Assembly (NCBI GenBank): GCA_900074885.1 | Contig: FJUW01000035.1 | Location: forward strand, 620,001 to 684,000 | Source of the DNA: Rhynchosporium graminicola | Lineage: Eukaryota > Ascomycota > Leotiomycetes > Helotiales > Ploettnerulaceae | Direction of reading: 5' to 3' | DNA: 64,000 nucleotides | Part shown: piece by piece, positions 33,832 to 45,319 of the stretch | Layout: each line of letters starts with the position of its first letter | Numbering within the stretch: position 1 is the stretch's first letter | Notes under the pieces: generated by a model | Databases searched by the model: none | What the model was told of the DNA's origin: nothing | Seen by the model: the letters and a program-made list of their open reading frames with translations, nothing else | Program-made: the position numbers and the translations under genes

Positions 33832-36800
33832 CGGAACTTTTGGTGATTACAGGATGGATAGATTGTGGTAAGAAATATCCCTGCTAGAATTGTTGTCACC
33901 GTGACATTGTAAGATTGAGCAGATTGCCGAAAGCACGCGAGAGCGCGAAGTTAAAAGTACAAAGCAAATGACGCTGGGACAAATGAATTCGCTGAATAAA
34001 TTAGGTAGGACGAGGCCTGCGAGCTGATGTTGAACCTCAACATGAAGAAGCTCGGACGGAAAATGTTTTCGCCGAAGTAACCTGCCAAGCTTGATATCGG
34101 ATGAGGCTGTAAAAATCTCCTCGATCCCGCAGCTCCAGTCCTCTTGGTCCTTCAATATATATGACGATGGTTACTGCAAATGTACGGTTGGCGTTAAATT
34201 TACATGTTCTTTCATCACTTTCCATCTCTATCGGACTGGCACCTCCAAACATACCTATTGATTGTCTGTGTCAACGACATCTTTTGTGGAGCTGATCTGC
34301 ATCTGCATCTTCTTTGGTCGGTTCTAGAAATGATGGTACTCGAATGAGTCTCGAATGTGCTTTATTTCTGTCCTCTACAAATGAAGACCACATCACCTCC
34401 ATGATGTCTAGACCCGGAATTGAGCATAAACATGAGGACGACACGACTGCGGCCTCCTGATATATAAACTCTCTCAGATTCAGTCTAAGGTTTGAGCTGT
34501 TCGAATATAACCAGGCGTACATATATTCGGATGCGAGATATGGTCGATGGAAGCAGGGTCCGCTCATGTTAGCTTTGAGGTCTCGAGTGCCAGTCACACT
34601 TCAAATGCCACGGTATGTGGGCACTCGATTCGAAAGGGCAAACAGTCATAAGGTAGAAGCTGAATAAAATGTCATGGCGGGTAATAGCTAAGTGCCTCTT
34701 CCTTGCGATGAAAGCATATATAGGTACGGTTGACAATTAGCTTTTTCAATTTCCTGTTGGCTTATCATAATCCTAGTCAACGGGAAAACTTGATTTATCA
34801 TTCGATAGATCATCATCTGTTCATATTATGGCTAGCAAGCCACTTCAGATCTGATCTCGGCGTTCTCCAACAAATGAGTTGTTTGATGCCTTGAAACATT
34901 TTTCTATCACGTATCTGCATCGTACAGGCTAAATATGTATAAAATGCTAGAATCATGAGAGGTTAACAACCTCCAAGCCCTATTGTCCTCCAGTGAATGG
35001 TCAAATCGCGTAAAGCATCTACTGACTTCTGCCTCATAGCATGTGATCATAAAACCATCATTTATTCCTTCAATCGAGCGTTCTTAACTGAGCTACGGTC
35101 ACCAATCGAGCAGGATGAAGAGCGGAGGTACGATAACCTGTAACTTGATTTCGCGTACGAGATGGGATTTGTAGACTTCTATTGTCAGTAGTAGTCTTGT
35201 GCCGGAAGACACATTTCAACTCATTTCTTGGGCAGAGCGGACACTCGCATCACAAGTCGATACCCATAGCCTCATTGCAGATTTTAGAGTGTCACGGAAC
35301 GAAAGGCAGAGAGCAGTTATCATAGGAATGAATTCTCTGAATATTGAGGTTTCAGGATCGATGGAAAGAAATCCCTTGGCCCCCAACTTTGCCTCTTCTG
35401 TTGTGCTGACCCGGCACTGTCAGCGAGGAGGAATCAGGGTCCACGGGTGGGCGAAGAAAACAGGTGAAGGGACGTAGATCAAAATTCTCTTCAGCTATTC
35501 ATACAATTTGGCCCAATATCTAATCGTCTCAACTCCGCCCTGTAACTCATCTCCATCAAGCTTATTCATCCACTTATACCCCTCGCCAACTTCGCTGTTG
35601 CTAGAGAGATCGATAAATGGAGAGTCCTTGACCTTCGCTGTGGCGTCATGGATCAAAACCCTCTCGCAGTTTGTGAATCTTGAGTTCTCTGTGGATTTGC
35701 AATAGCTCGATCTCGCCCGATCTACGGACACTCCGCAGAACATGCTCGTGGCCTTTTAGACCCGGTCCTCCTATGATTCTAGTGCTCTCTCCCAAATCGG
35801 CTCCGAAATTTACAAGGAGATTCATTCTTTAGTAAGAAGTGAGATATCGGGAAGGATACGAGTGCTTTGCAGCTAGGACAATCCCTCCCATCTTCCCAAG
35901 CTGTGGGAGCCAAGGGGAGACTTACATGCATCCCGCATTCCCAGACATTCTTCCACCCATGTGTTTCAGAACAGATGCGGTCGAGACTCAAATGTTACCT
36001 TCTTCTCCATTCCTTTCGCGTTGGCGCACTTTCACTTTCTTTCTTTCTTTTTTTCGTAAAACGCAACCCGCAGCTGCGAATCACGAGGACCCTCCACGGC
36101 TCAGATCTACACGCCTATTTATCCTTTCGTGTATTTTTTATACATGTTAGAACATCCCTCCTCCTTCTCTCGTCCAACGTAGTCCTCGGAAGAACTCCAC
36201 GGCATGCGCCTCGTCCAGAAGGATTAAAGCAAAGAGATTCCTCCGAGCGCCATTCACACATGAATAACGCTAGCTAATTCGCACGCCAGCTTGCAAACGC
36301 CGTATGATATCAGCATCTGTCGGTCGTTACGCACTCAGTCACTTCTTTCATCGCTTTCAAGAAGCACTTTCTCCCTGTCATACGTCCACGTGGTAGATGA
36401 GCTCAGAATCAAGAAGTTTCCCAACGTGCACACCCTTGCTACGGCACCGAAGGAAAACGAAACGATTCCGAACCCCGATGAAGACATACCTTTCTTCTTT
36501 TTTTTTTTTTTCAAAAAAAAAATTAAAAAAATTGATGGAGCAGTGCAGATGTTGTATCTGATAAACACGAGGGATTTACGAGGAGGAGAAACGAGAAACC
36601 GGCAGTTGCACTTGCAACTGGCAACTGGCAACTTCTTTTGCAGATACGACTATGAATGAAATATGGTTTTATGATGTGTATCGTGTAGGATGCAAAAAAC
36701 GAGAGGGTTGAGAGGACACGAAGAAGCTCCACTTCATGCCGAGGACTTGCATGGCCCGCAGCGCGTCCGTATTTAATTATAGACTAGGATTTATTGCTAG

Positions 36801-37072
36801 GGTGTTGAATAGAGGACAGTAGTTATTCTCATATTATCAAGCTCTTGCGATGCTACTCGTGCGCTGCAGGTTGCTGGATTTTAGAGTGTTTTGGGGTATT
36901 CTCGGCGTTATATGTATTTTCAGGTCGTTCTAGATCTTTTTTTTTTAGGTCGTTCTCGTATTTCCAAAATCGCCTCGATACTTTCTTAACAATCAAAAGA
37001 TAGACCAGCAGACGGAGAAGGGAGGAAGGTTCTGGTCAGGATGTTATCATCGAAATGATGAGAATTAATTTT
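33832..37072. other. Intergenic region before the MULE
   Basis: No recognisable gene. A minus-strand frame at 35743-35495 (ending YKWMNKLDGDELQGGVETIRYWAKLYE) and one at 35991-35779 have protein-like composition but no family match and no clear splice link; they may be a decayed gene. A T14-C-A10 tract lies at 36498-36522, and a repeated aggtcgttct lies near 36922 and 36947. Confidence 0.45.
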
Positions 37073-37120
37073 GGCTATAGCTAAATCGCCATAGTCAAAT
37101 AGCTAAACCGCCATGCGCTA
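37073..37120 (+). repeat. Left terminal inverted repeat of MULE
   Basis: Starts GGCTATAGCT and ends CCATGCGCTA. It contains two copies of a 15-mer, TAGCTAAAYCGCCAT, at 37078 and 37100, 22 bp apart, about two helical turns; these could be transposase binding sites. Confidence 0.9.
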
Positions 37121-39513
37121 ATTAGACGAGCCGAAAGTGCAGTGTGTATTTATTACTACTAAGATTTATATGTATAATTATATATAGTATATCGCTAGCT
37201 ATTTAATTATCGAAATTATCTTTACCCTCTGTATCCTGAGTATATATTTTAATCCCCCTAATTATATCTCTTTAAATTAATAATTTACTCGCTATAGTAG
37301 TATTTACTATACTATCTGAATAATAGATTGATAATATGCTATATATATACTCTCTTTCTCTCTGTATACCGGGCTTATAGCTATCTTGATATCCCCTATT
37401 AAGCTTTTGTATCGCTATTATAGTCGATAATACGCTATTTTGTACTAGAAAAGGCTACCTGAGTAATATAGGGGTAGAGCTAGAGGGCAATTTAAAAGCT
37501 AAAGGCTCCTAGCGTATATTTGAAGGAGCTACTCTTCCTCTAAGCGCACCTTTAGGTCTACCTTTACTTTTAACTTTTAATAGATTTAAGAGAGGAAGAG
37601 GAGCTAGGGGAGTAGAGTATATCGATTCAGGCCTATTATAGTACTAGTAGTGATGAATATTACTTAGAAGTATACTGCTACCTTCCTGCTATCGCTTCTA
37701 AAGAGTATAAAAGTAAGGTAGACTAAATGCTTATTGAATAGTATAATAATAGTTATTTAGTAGAGGTCCAGAAATAGGTAGTTTACTATACTATTATATG
37801 ATAATTTAGAGGGCCTGGCTATAGATAAATAGAAGAACTGCAGCTAAAAGAGGTATATTTATAGTATAGTGAGGTCGTAATTACTACTACGTAATAGTTA
37901 AGAGAATACTAGTATATTAAGTATTCTAAAAGAGCTGTAATTTGAGGAATATATCTCGGAGGTCTGTATAGTCACGCTATAAGTATAGCTTCAAAGTAGC
38001 GTGATAACCTTCAATCGGACTAGTAATTATGATTCTAAAGTAGTATAATTAGTCTATCTAAAAGGCTATAAGTTTCTCTTTCTAGAGTAGCTATATACTC
38101 TCGCAGTAGCTTATAGCGCTTACTAGAAATTGGGCATGAATCTCTAGGAGAGTAGTATTAAATGCGTCCTTAGTAGTACTAGCGAGTAGTATATTCTAGG
38201 AGCTTAAGAATACTTGAAAGGTAGGGTAGCGTGTCCAGTTTCTAGTAGTATCTTTAATTAGCCTAAGGAAGTACTTCTTAGTCTTTACTAGTATATTTAT
38301 ATTAATATGCTACCGGTAGAGGAGGTAGCGAGCAGATGGAAAGAATATTTCAATATACTTAATTAGAGCTAATTCCCTATCTGTTATAATAGAAACTAGC
38401 TCCTGAATTATATATTAGGATATAAGTTCCTTAAGTTATAGTAGCGCTTAGATATAATCTCTCTTAGTCTCTCCTGATAAGAATACTAATCTAAGCTGAA
38501 TAACTATATTATTCCTAGTAATACTATAGATATTTAAGAGAGGTATATTAAATCGATTCGTCTTATATATATAGTCGAGGAGTAATATGTCTGAATACTG
38601 CTTCTATAGTTAGAGAGAGATTAGGTGTATAAAGAAGAGTCGTTATAAAGGGCCGGTCTGAGGGTAATATCGAGGGGAGAAGTTATTATTTTGCAGTTCC
38701 TAAATTAGTAGCTATATAAGTACTTGACTTGAATATTTCTGGATTTATATACCTCTATAAGCTACTGAATTAGCGTCTTTCTACCTAACTCCCTTTTACG
38801 CTCTATTTATACTAGATTAGAGATATCTTTAGAAAGTAGAGAGATACCTAAGCTTTCTTCGCGTAAGGCTGAAAGTATTTAAGCGTTTAGTATACCGGCT
38901 TTAGCTAGAGAGCTAATAAAAGTATATACTTCTGCCGGAATAGAAGTAATTCTATATACTAGATAGGCTATTAAATCTGCAGAAGCCGTATAATTATATA
39001 TAGCGTTAATAACTCTTAATTGCTACTTCTCTGATACTCGGTCTTTTAAGAGAGAGACTCTCATATGATACCTATACTTCTTAGAGCTTATATTTTAACG
39101 CCTCTTAGAGGGATCGATATCCTTTTGCTTGCCTCTTTAGTCGTATTTACTTGCGCGGTCGCAGATAAATAATACTCGTATGGATTTAGTGTCCTATTGC
39201 TTAAAGGTATACCTATAAGCTTTAGCATGCGCCTAGCATATAGTAAATCTAGTAGTAATATCACTATAAATTGCTATAGGCGGCGCAGGGCCGTAAGCGT
39301 GAGAATCAGAAGTCATAGTATAAGATAGAAGTAGTAGGAGTCTAGTAAGAGTCTCTGAATAACCTTAATTTTAGCTCAATTGCAATCCTTAACCTTAGGG
39401 GTAATTATATTATTATGAAAGTTTTTATTATATATAAATAGGCCTTACCTTCTAGTATAAATTTATATAGGGAAGCATGTCCCGTAGATGCACACGCCAA
39501 GTTGATAGAATTT

Positions 39514-39561
39514 TAGCGCATAGCGGTTTAGCTATTTAACCATGGCGATTTAGCTATAGCC
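39514..39561 (-). repeat. Right terminal inverted repeat of MULE
   Basis: Reverse complement of the left repeat with three transition differences. It is followed directly by the right copy of the TTAATTTT target duplication. Confidence 0.9.
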
Positions 39562-39569
39562 TTAATTTT

Positions 39570-41273
39570 AGGTATTAGGGTTGGTGTGATGGTTATGGGC
39601 GCGTGTGGTTTTATCGGGGATGCTGGATGCTGGATGGAGTATGGATGAGTGGATGGATTTGCAGTTACTGATATAGAGATTATTATTGTAACGACAGGTA
39701 GAGAGAATAGCGAGTTCATGCTGATCGCATGTCTGTATGGACGGCATAGAGTGAGAGTGGTGCCAATAACTGGTGTTTGAAAGATGGGGTTCGGAAATCC
39801 TTCGGGTCTGGCTGCAGTGTTTTCGGGTATCGAATCCGGCTCGGCTCGGCTCGGGAATAAGCAGCGGCCGCTTCTTCAGCCGAAAACTTCCAAGTGTACC
39901 GTACTCACATGACACCCCAAGTTTGAAGGGGACATTACAATACGCGCAAGAGTGAGTAATAGTTCATCCTGATTAGTTTTAACTCGTTACTCGCACGTCT
40001 GAAACTAACCCATATGAACTCCAGATTTCTATCCTACTGTAGTATACTGTGGTAGGAGGGAGAGCTTTTTTCATTCTTCCCTTTCTTTGTGTTCAGGATT
40101 CAAGTCTGCGAAGGGTGGAAAGGTATCGATTTTCGGGAACCACCCTCTGCGAGAGAAAACGCTGCAAGACTATCATATATCTATCTGACCAACTCATCTT
40201 TTATTTCTTTCGAGATTCGCATAGGTATGGTTTCACAGTTGGCTTGCAGAAAAAGGAAGGGAAGTCTCTGGTAGTAAGTAGGAATCTGTCGGCTTCACCG
40301 CTCTTCCCGCATGGGAATGAACGCTGGTTTGGTGTCTATCCTATGGGCCAAAAGACCGCGGATCTCCCCGGCTGGTTCTGCAGATACGCAGATCGATAGG
40401 CTTCGAAGGTATCCTTATCTGCGAATCCGCGTATGCGCTCTTGCGATGTGAGATATTGGTATTGTTGTTGGTATTATGATCTGGTTCGAGCGAATCCTCC
40501 TTTTTGACCGATGATTTCGCCCTGTTGCTCCTACCTCGGGCGAGGAAGCTGGTATAACAGCGGGATCGAGCCAAATCCCGAGTTTTGAAGCAGTAGTCGT
40601 CGTATAGTAGGAAGATCGGGGTTTAAATACAAAGAAGGGAACTCTGGTCGTAAATCCAATGACGTCCCTGGATATCATCCTGAAATATCATCCAGGAATA
40701 TCACCCTTCAGGAAATGAACACGTTGTTTTGGGACAACTACCCCTCACGTCCCTCGAATTTGACCCCTCTACCAAGCACCAAACTCCTCGGCATCAACAC
40801 GTACAAGCTAGGGAGCTGCATGATCTCCAATACAGCATCCAGCAGAAACTGGGAAACCTGGAACGTAAGCGACACAGGGACAGGACGGGGTCAGGTGAAC
40901 AATGAAATGAAAATTGAAATGAAACGAAAAAAACGATAGGTACGGTACCATATGAGTGGCAAAGAGATCCAGCGCACGCATGAAATGAGGCAAGTTGATG
41001 ACGACGATGCTACCGCCAAGGCACGAGGGCCGCATTCCGCATTCCGCATTCCGCATTCACCCTCGCTCGAGCCATTGTGATGAAAGTCGATGCGACTAAT
41101 CCACTTCTGCGTAGTGCCAGCTAGGGTCGGGAGGGAAATGGCATTGCGGCCATTTGATGGGTATCACATGCTTGGAAGGGATTGCACTGCACCCTTTCGA
41201 CCCACCGACCGTACCTCGAGCCGACTGGTAAAAAGGGAGAAAGAAAGGGAGAAAGAAAGGGAGAAAGAAAGGG

Positions 41274-41305
<32 letters not shown>

Positions 41306-42165
41306 CTACTCGACCTCGCTACCCTTCCCGGAGTTTCTGTCGTGAAGACCTCACTCACGTGTTGCTACCAGATGAAGATCTGATTCGTTGTTCTGCGGCA
41401 TGTGGATACCTACCTACCTAGCTGTGTGGGGTCGAGGGTTAGGCTTCTCCACTATGACGGACGGGAAGGGAAGGGAAGGCAAGGGAAGCAACGGGCATGG
41501 GAAGTTTCCCATTATCATTATCATTATCATTATCCTTATCCTTATCCCTGCTCAGATCCGATCATACTTGCACCTGAGAGAGTAATCACGGAGCATGAGC
41601 ACCTGCAACTGTAACTAACTGTAACTAACTGTAACTGCACATCAAGAGATCTCGATCAGATGTTAACACCAGCCAGACCGGGCCAGGCCCGAGCGGCCAT
41701 AACTCACAACTAATATGAGACCAACTCGTGAGAGTGAGTGAGCAAGCGAGCAGTCGGACTGAAGCTGGCACAGCCACAATGAAGTTTCGGTCGGTTCTTC
41801 GATGAAGCATAACCAATCGGCCGAATTGAGTTCCTCGCATGAGGTCAACACATGTGCTTGCAAAGCTCAAGTCAAGCAAGCTCTGCTTTAAAATCAGGGA
41901 CAAAGCTCAAACGGAGGGAGGCTAGAGCTTGATTAATACTATGACGTCTGTTGTTTTGGAGGGGTATTGTGTAAGCGAGCCAATCGTAGTCCCTGAAATT
42001 GACCCCGCTGACGTCCTACGACCGACATCAGAAGCTGTAGCTGTAGCTGTGGCGCACGCGCTTTCCAGAACAACCCCTCAATGAATCTAGATGCCCGCTT
42101 TGGGATAGAGATGTGGGGCATGATGTGTGAAGCTGCCTTCCCTGCATGTTTGCTTCACGAGACGA

Positions 42166-42205
<40 letters not shown>

Positions 42206-42461
42206 CACTTGAGGCAGCAACGACGACGACGACGACGACGCGAGCCTGAGCCCCCTCCTGCTCTTGCCATTCATTCTTGAATACTCGCAACAGCTACGTC
42301 ATAGCTATGCACTCGACCAGGCTAGAGCTTCTAGGAGTTTCCTACTTAAGACCCCTCCTCTTCCCATCAACAACCACTTCTTCTTCCATCACATCACAAA
42401 CACAACCCTTCTACACTCAACCAACCAAACAAACAAATAATCAAAACAACAATCCATCAAA
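39570..42461. promoter_or_regulatory. Upstream region of grg-1, microsatellite-rich
   Basis: No gene recognised. It holds simple repeats at 41031-41058 (ATTCCGC x4), 41231-41304 (GAAA-rich), 41510-41548 (ATTATC), 41608-41637 (10-mer actgtaacta), 42167-42205 (CTTG x about 10) and 42221-42240 (CGA). Nearer the gene are stress-element-like CCCCT/AGGGG pentamers at 41960, 42074, 42252 and 42352, one CreA-like GTGGGG at 42113, and a CA-rich leader ending CATCAAAATGG. The sites are short and could be chance. Confidence 0.45.
42167..42205. repeat. (CTTG)n microsatellite
   Basis: About ten perfect copies of CTTG roughly 260 bp before the grg-1 start, followed at 42221-42240 by a CGA run. Confidence 0.95.
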
Positions 42462-42888
42462 ATGGAGACCATCAAGGTAAGCTTCTTCTTCTCTTGCATC
42501 ACCAGTCTCATCTAGCACTCCAGTCCAGCTTGGCTACCCCTCCCTCACTTCACCACCACTACACCACACAACCAACACAACACCATACCATTGTATGTAT
42601 ACTGACTCCAACCTACAGAACGCCGCCAACTACGTCGCCGAGTCCGTTCAGGGCACTGGAGCTGAGGCTTCCAAGGAGGCTAACAAGTCTGTTGCCAAGG
42701 ACGGAAACGCCAGCATCGGTACTCGTGCCTCTGCTGCCAAGGATGCTCTCGGAGACAAGGTTGACCAGACTTCCCACGAGGGTAAGGCTGATCTCCACAA
42801 GGGTATGTTTTCTCCTCCTCTTTCAGTTCATACTCTCTCCTCTCATCAACATCTGCTAATGCACATCACAGAGGCTACCAAGCACTAA
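42462..42888 (+). CDS. grg-1: Glucose-repressible/clock-controlled protein GRG-1 (CCG-1)
   Basis: Small abundant fungal protein induced on glucose loss, stress and (in Neurospora) by the circadian clock; the molecular function is not settled. Three exons, 42462-42476, 42619-42802 and 42872-42888, give 71 residues, the family's usual length. The protein starts METIKNAANYVAESVQG, continues GAEASKEANKSVAKDGN and ends KADLHKEATKH, with the Ala/Lys/Glu-rich helical character of the family (PF11034). The first exon has only five codons. Introns are 142 nt (GTAAGC...ACAG) and 69 nt (GTATGT...TGCTAAT...ACAG). Third positions favour C and G, and the leader is CA-rich with a strong ATG context, as in highly expressed genes. 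Confidence 0.95.
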
Positions 42889-44604
42889 ACGATTCTCCTC
42901 GATCAACAAACATACCTCATGACTGGACGATGACGAAGGGGATGGAGGCATGATTTCTTTTTCGGTGGATGGATTGATCAATGGATCGGATATGGGATAT
43001 GGGCGTCTGGATGGCTGTGATGGCTGGCAGGAAAGCATTAATTTGCATGGAATTCATACCCGTATAGCACAGTTAATACCAGACTTGCTACCACCAAACT
43101 TTTGACTTTTGACCTTTAATGATTGGTTGCGATGTGATGTTGTCCATTGCACAACTCACTGGTGATTGGTCTAGGTTGGGGCATGTGTACAATTGAGTAA
43201 CACTGTAGATGATTTGGAGTTTCGTCACCCCAGCACGACACATCACAACAACTCTCTTCGCACTCGCACAATCTACCATTCCCTGCCCCTCAATGGGGTT
43301 GCTTTCCTGACGTTGACTGTTGTGTAATGCTTGATTATGGTTTGAGGGGTCGTATGACCAAGCACAACATCTCTCCGTTCCTTAGACAATCGGCCGTTTC
43401 CCGTCCCTCAACACTGTCCTGCTTTACAGATAGACGCAATGTTATACAATACGTCAACATAGTATAAAGATCCGAACAAAGCTCAGCCCAAGATGTCACA
43501 ATACACCTCCTCCCTCACCATCGTAGCGTCGAATAATTTGCCGATAAATGTTAAAGGGGTACACCTCGAAGAAGCTAGAATGACCAAGAGTATGAGATTA
43601 AGAATTGGAAGAGGGGGAGAGAGGAGAGGGGAGAGAGGAGAGAGGAGAGAGGAGAGAGGAGGTATCGAGAGTCTTGGTGGTGAAAGAAGGGATGTGAATT
43701 TGGATTTGTTATTTGTTATTTATTACCTGTTCCGAGAGAGAGTATGCGTGAGTGAGTGAGAGAGACTGTGTGTTTATCACACAACGGGATCCAGGCCTGA
43801 AAGGCCCACATGCCGAAGGGTAAGGGTGGGTGAGGCTCGTATGATTCTCATCTGCTGCTACTGTATTCACAGTCTTCTGCCCCGGACTCTCTTACAAGAG
43901 TGACCTATATTACGCGGCATTCGAGTATGTATCTCATGCCACTCGAACGTAGCCGGAGACTATAACCACGGTCATTCGGGCGACTATCAATTCACAAAAG
44001 ACCTCTCTCGGGCGGCCATCAAACAGAAAGACTACCGTAGCAAGGTAACCATCGTAGAGTACAAAAGACCTCTCCAGCACCGCCCTTGATACAGTAGCCT
44101 GTGCTACTGTTCGGAGCAGGATTACAAATGACAAGGCACCCTAGGATGCCCGGATTCAACATTCGGGGTAGCTACTTCTTTCGATATACGGAGTCTTCCT
44201 AAGAGGGTAGAGCTTTCTGAGAGGAGGACGCGTGGTGTAACGTGATTACATTTATTCAGAACGAGAAACACGTCGGCGCGAAATTGACCGGTTCGATCGG
44301 ACGCGTTTCAGGGGTGAGCTGAAACCTCAAGCGATACAGTTAGCTCTCATACGTATGTATCTCGGGAATAGGAGTGGAATCGATGGTGGGATTCTGAGAA
44401 TCTTGGGATATCGATCTCGTGGTGTTTTTTCGGTCCTCGCGTGTTACTCGAAGCGTGGGTGAGTCGAGTTTGGGGGGGGGTACGGTGGAACGATCAGATG
44501 GGAGACGTGGAAAGTAGATGCGCGACTGACTAGGAGTGAGTGAGGTGGCTGAAGAGAAGCTTGAGATTTAGATAGAGTGGGAGGAGAAGAGAAGAGAAGG
44601 GAAG

Positions 44605-44903
44605 GAAGAGGGAAGAGGGAAGAGGGAAGAGGGAAGAGGGAAGAGGGAAGAGGGAAGAGGGAAGAGGGAAGAGGGAAGAGGGAAGAGGGAAGAGGGAAGA
44701 GGGAAGAGGGAAGAGGGAAGAGGGAAGAGGGAAGAGGGAAGAGGGAAGAGGGAAGAGGGAAGAGGGAAGAGGGAAGAGGGAAGAGGGAAGAGGGAAGAGG
44801 GAAGAGGGAAGAGGGAAGAGGGAAGAGGGAAGAGGGAAGAGGGAAGAGGGAAGAGGGAAGAGGGAAGAGGGAAGAGGGAAGAGGGAAGAGGGAAGAGGGA
44901 AGA
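44605..44903. repeat. (GGGAAGA)n heptamer satellite
   Basis: About 43 almost perfect copies of a 7-nt unit. It yields a long open frame of RGKREEG repeats that I do not regard as a gene. Confidence 0.97.
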
Positions 44904-45319
44904 GGGGTGATGGTGATGGTGATGGTGATGGTGATGGTGATGGTGATGGTGATGGTGATGGTGATGGTGATGGTGATGGTGATGGTGATGGTGATGGTGA
45001 TGGTGATGGTGATGGTGATGGTGATGGTGATGGTGATGGTGATGGTGATGGTGATGGTGATGGTGATGGTGATGGTGATGGTGATGGTGATGGTGATGGT
45101 GATGGTGATGGTGATGGTGATGGTGATGGTGATGGTGATGGTGATGGTGATGGTGATGGTGATGGTGATGGTGATGGTGATGGTGATGGTGATGGTGATG
45201 GTGATGGTGATGGTGATGGTGATGGTGATGGTGATGGTGATGGTGATGGTGATGGTGATGGTGATGGTGATGGTGATGGTGATGGTGATGGTGATGGTGA
45301 TGGTGATGGTGATGGTGAT
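44902..45319. repeat. (GGTGAT)n hexamer satellite
   Basis: About 70 almost perfect copies, starting exactly where the heptamer array ends. The open frame it creates is poly(Met-Val) and is an artefact. Confidence 0.97.

Larger units (their letters stand above)
37073..39561 (-). mobile_element. Mutator-like (MULE) DNA transposon, complete but decayed
   Basis: A 2489-bp element with 48-bp terminal inverted repeats (45 of 48 match; the three mismatches are transitions) and an 8-bp target duplication TTAATTTT at 37065-37072 and 39562-39569. The minus strand reads a MULE transposase core: ILLLDYIYKTNRFNIPLLNI (catalytic Asp in LLLD, near 38576), then VFLSGETKRDY, SIITDRELALIKY (38390-38357, second Asp) and INILVKTKKYF. 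Scattered stops at former Trp/Gln codons and depleted CpA show RIP or similar decay, lighter than in the left block. Complete ends suggest a single insertion into gene-poor DNA. Confidence 0.9.

Noticed and set aside
40470..40500. GGTTCGAGCGAATCC as a tRNA B box
   Set aside because: No matching A box, acceptor stem or anticodon arm could be drawn around it.
44605..44903. Telomere-like repeat
   Set aside because: The unit GGGAAGA is not the fungal TTAGGG repeat and the array is internal between genes.
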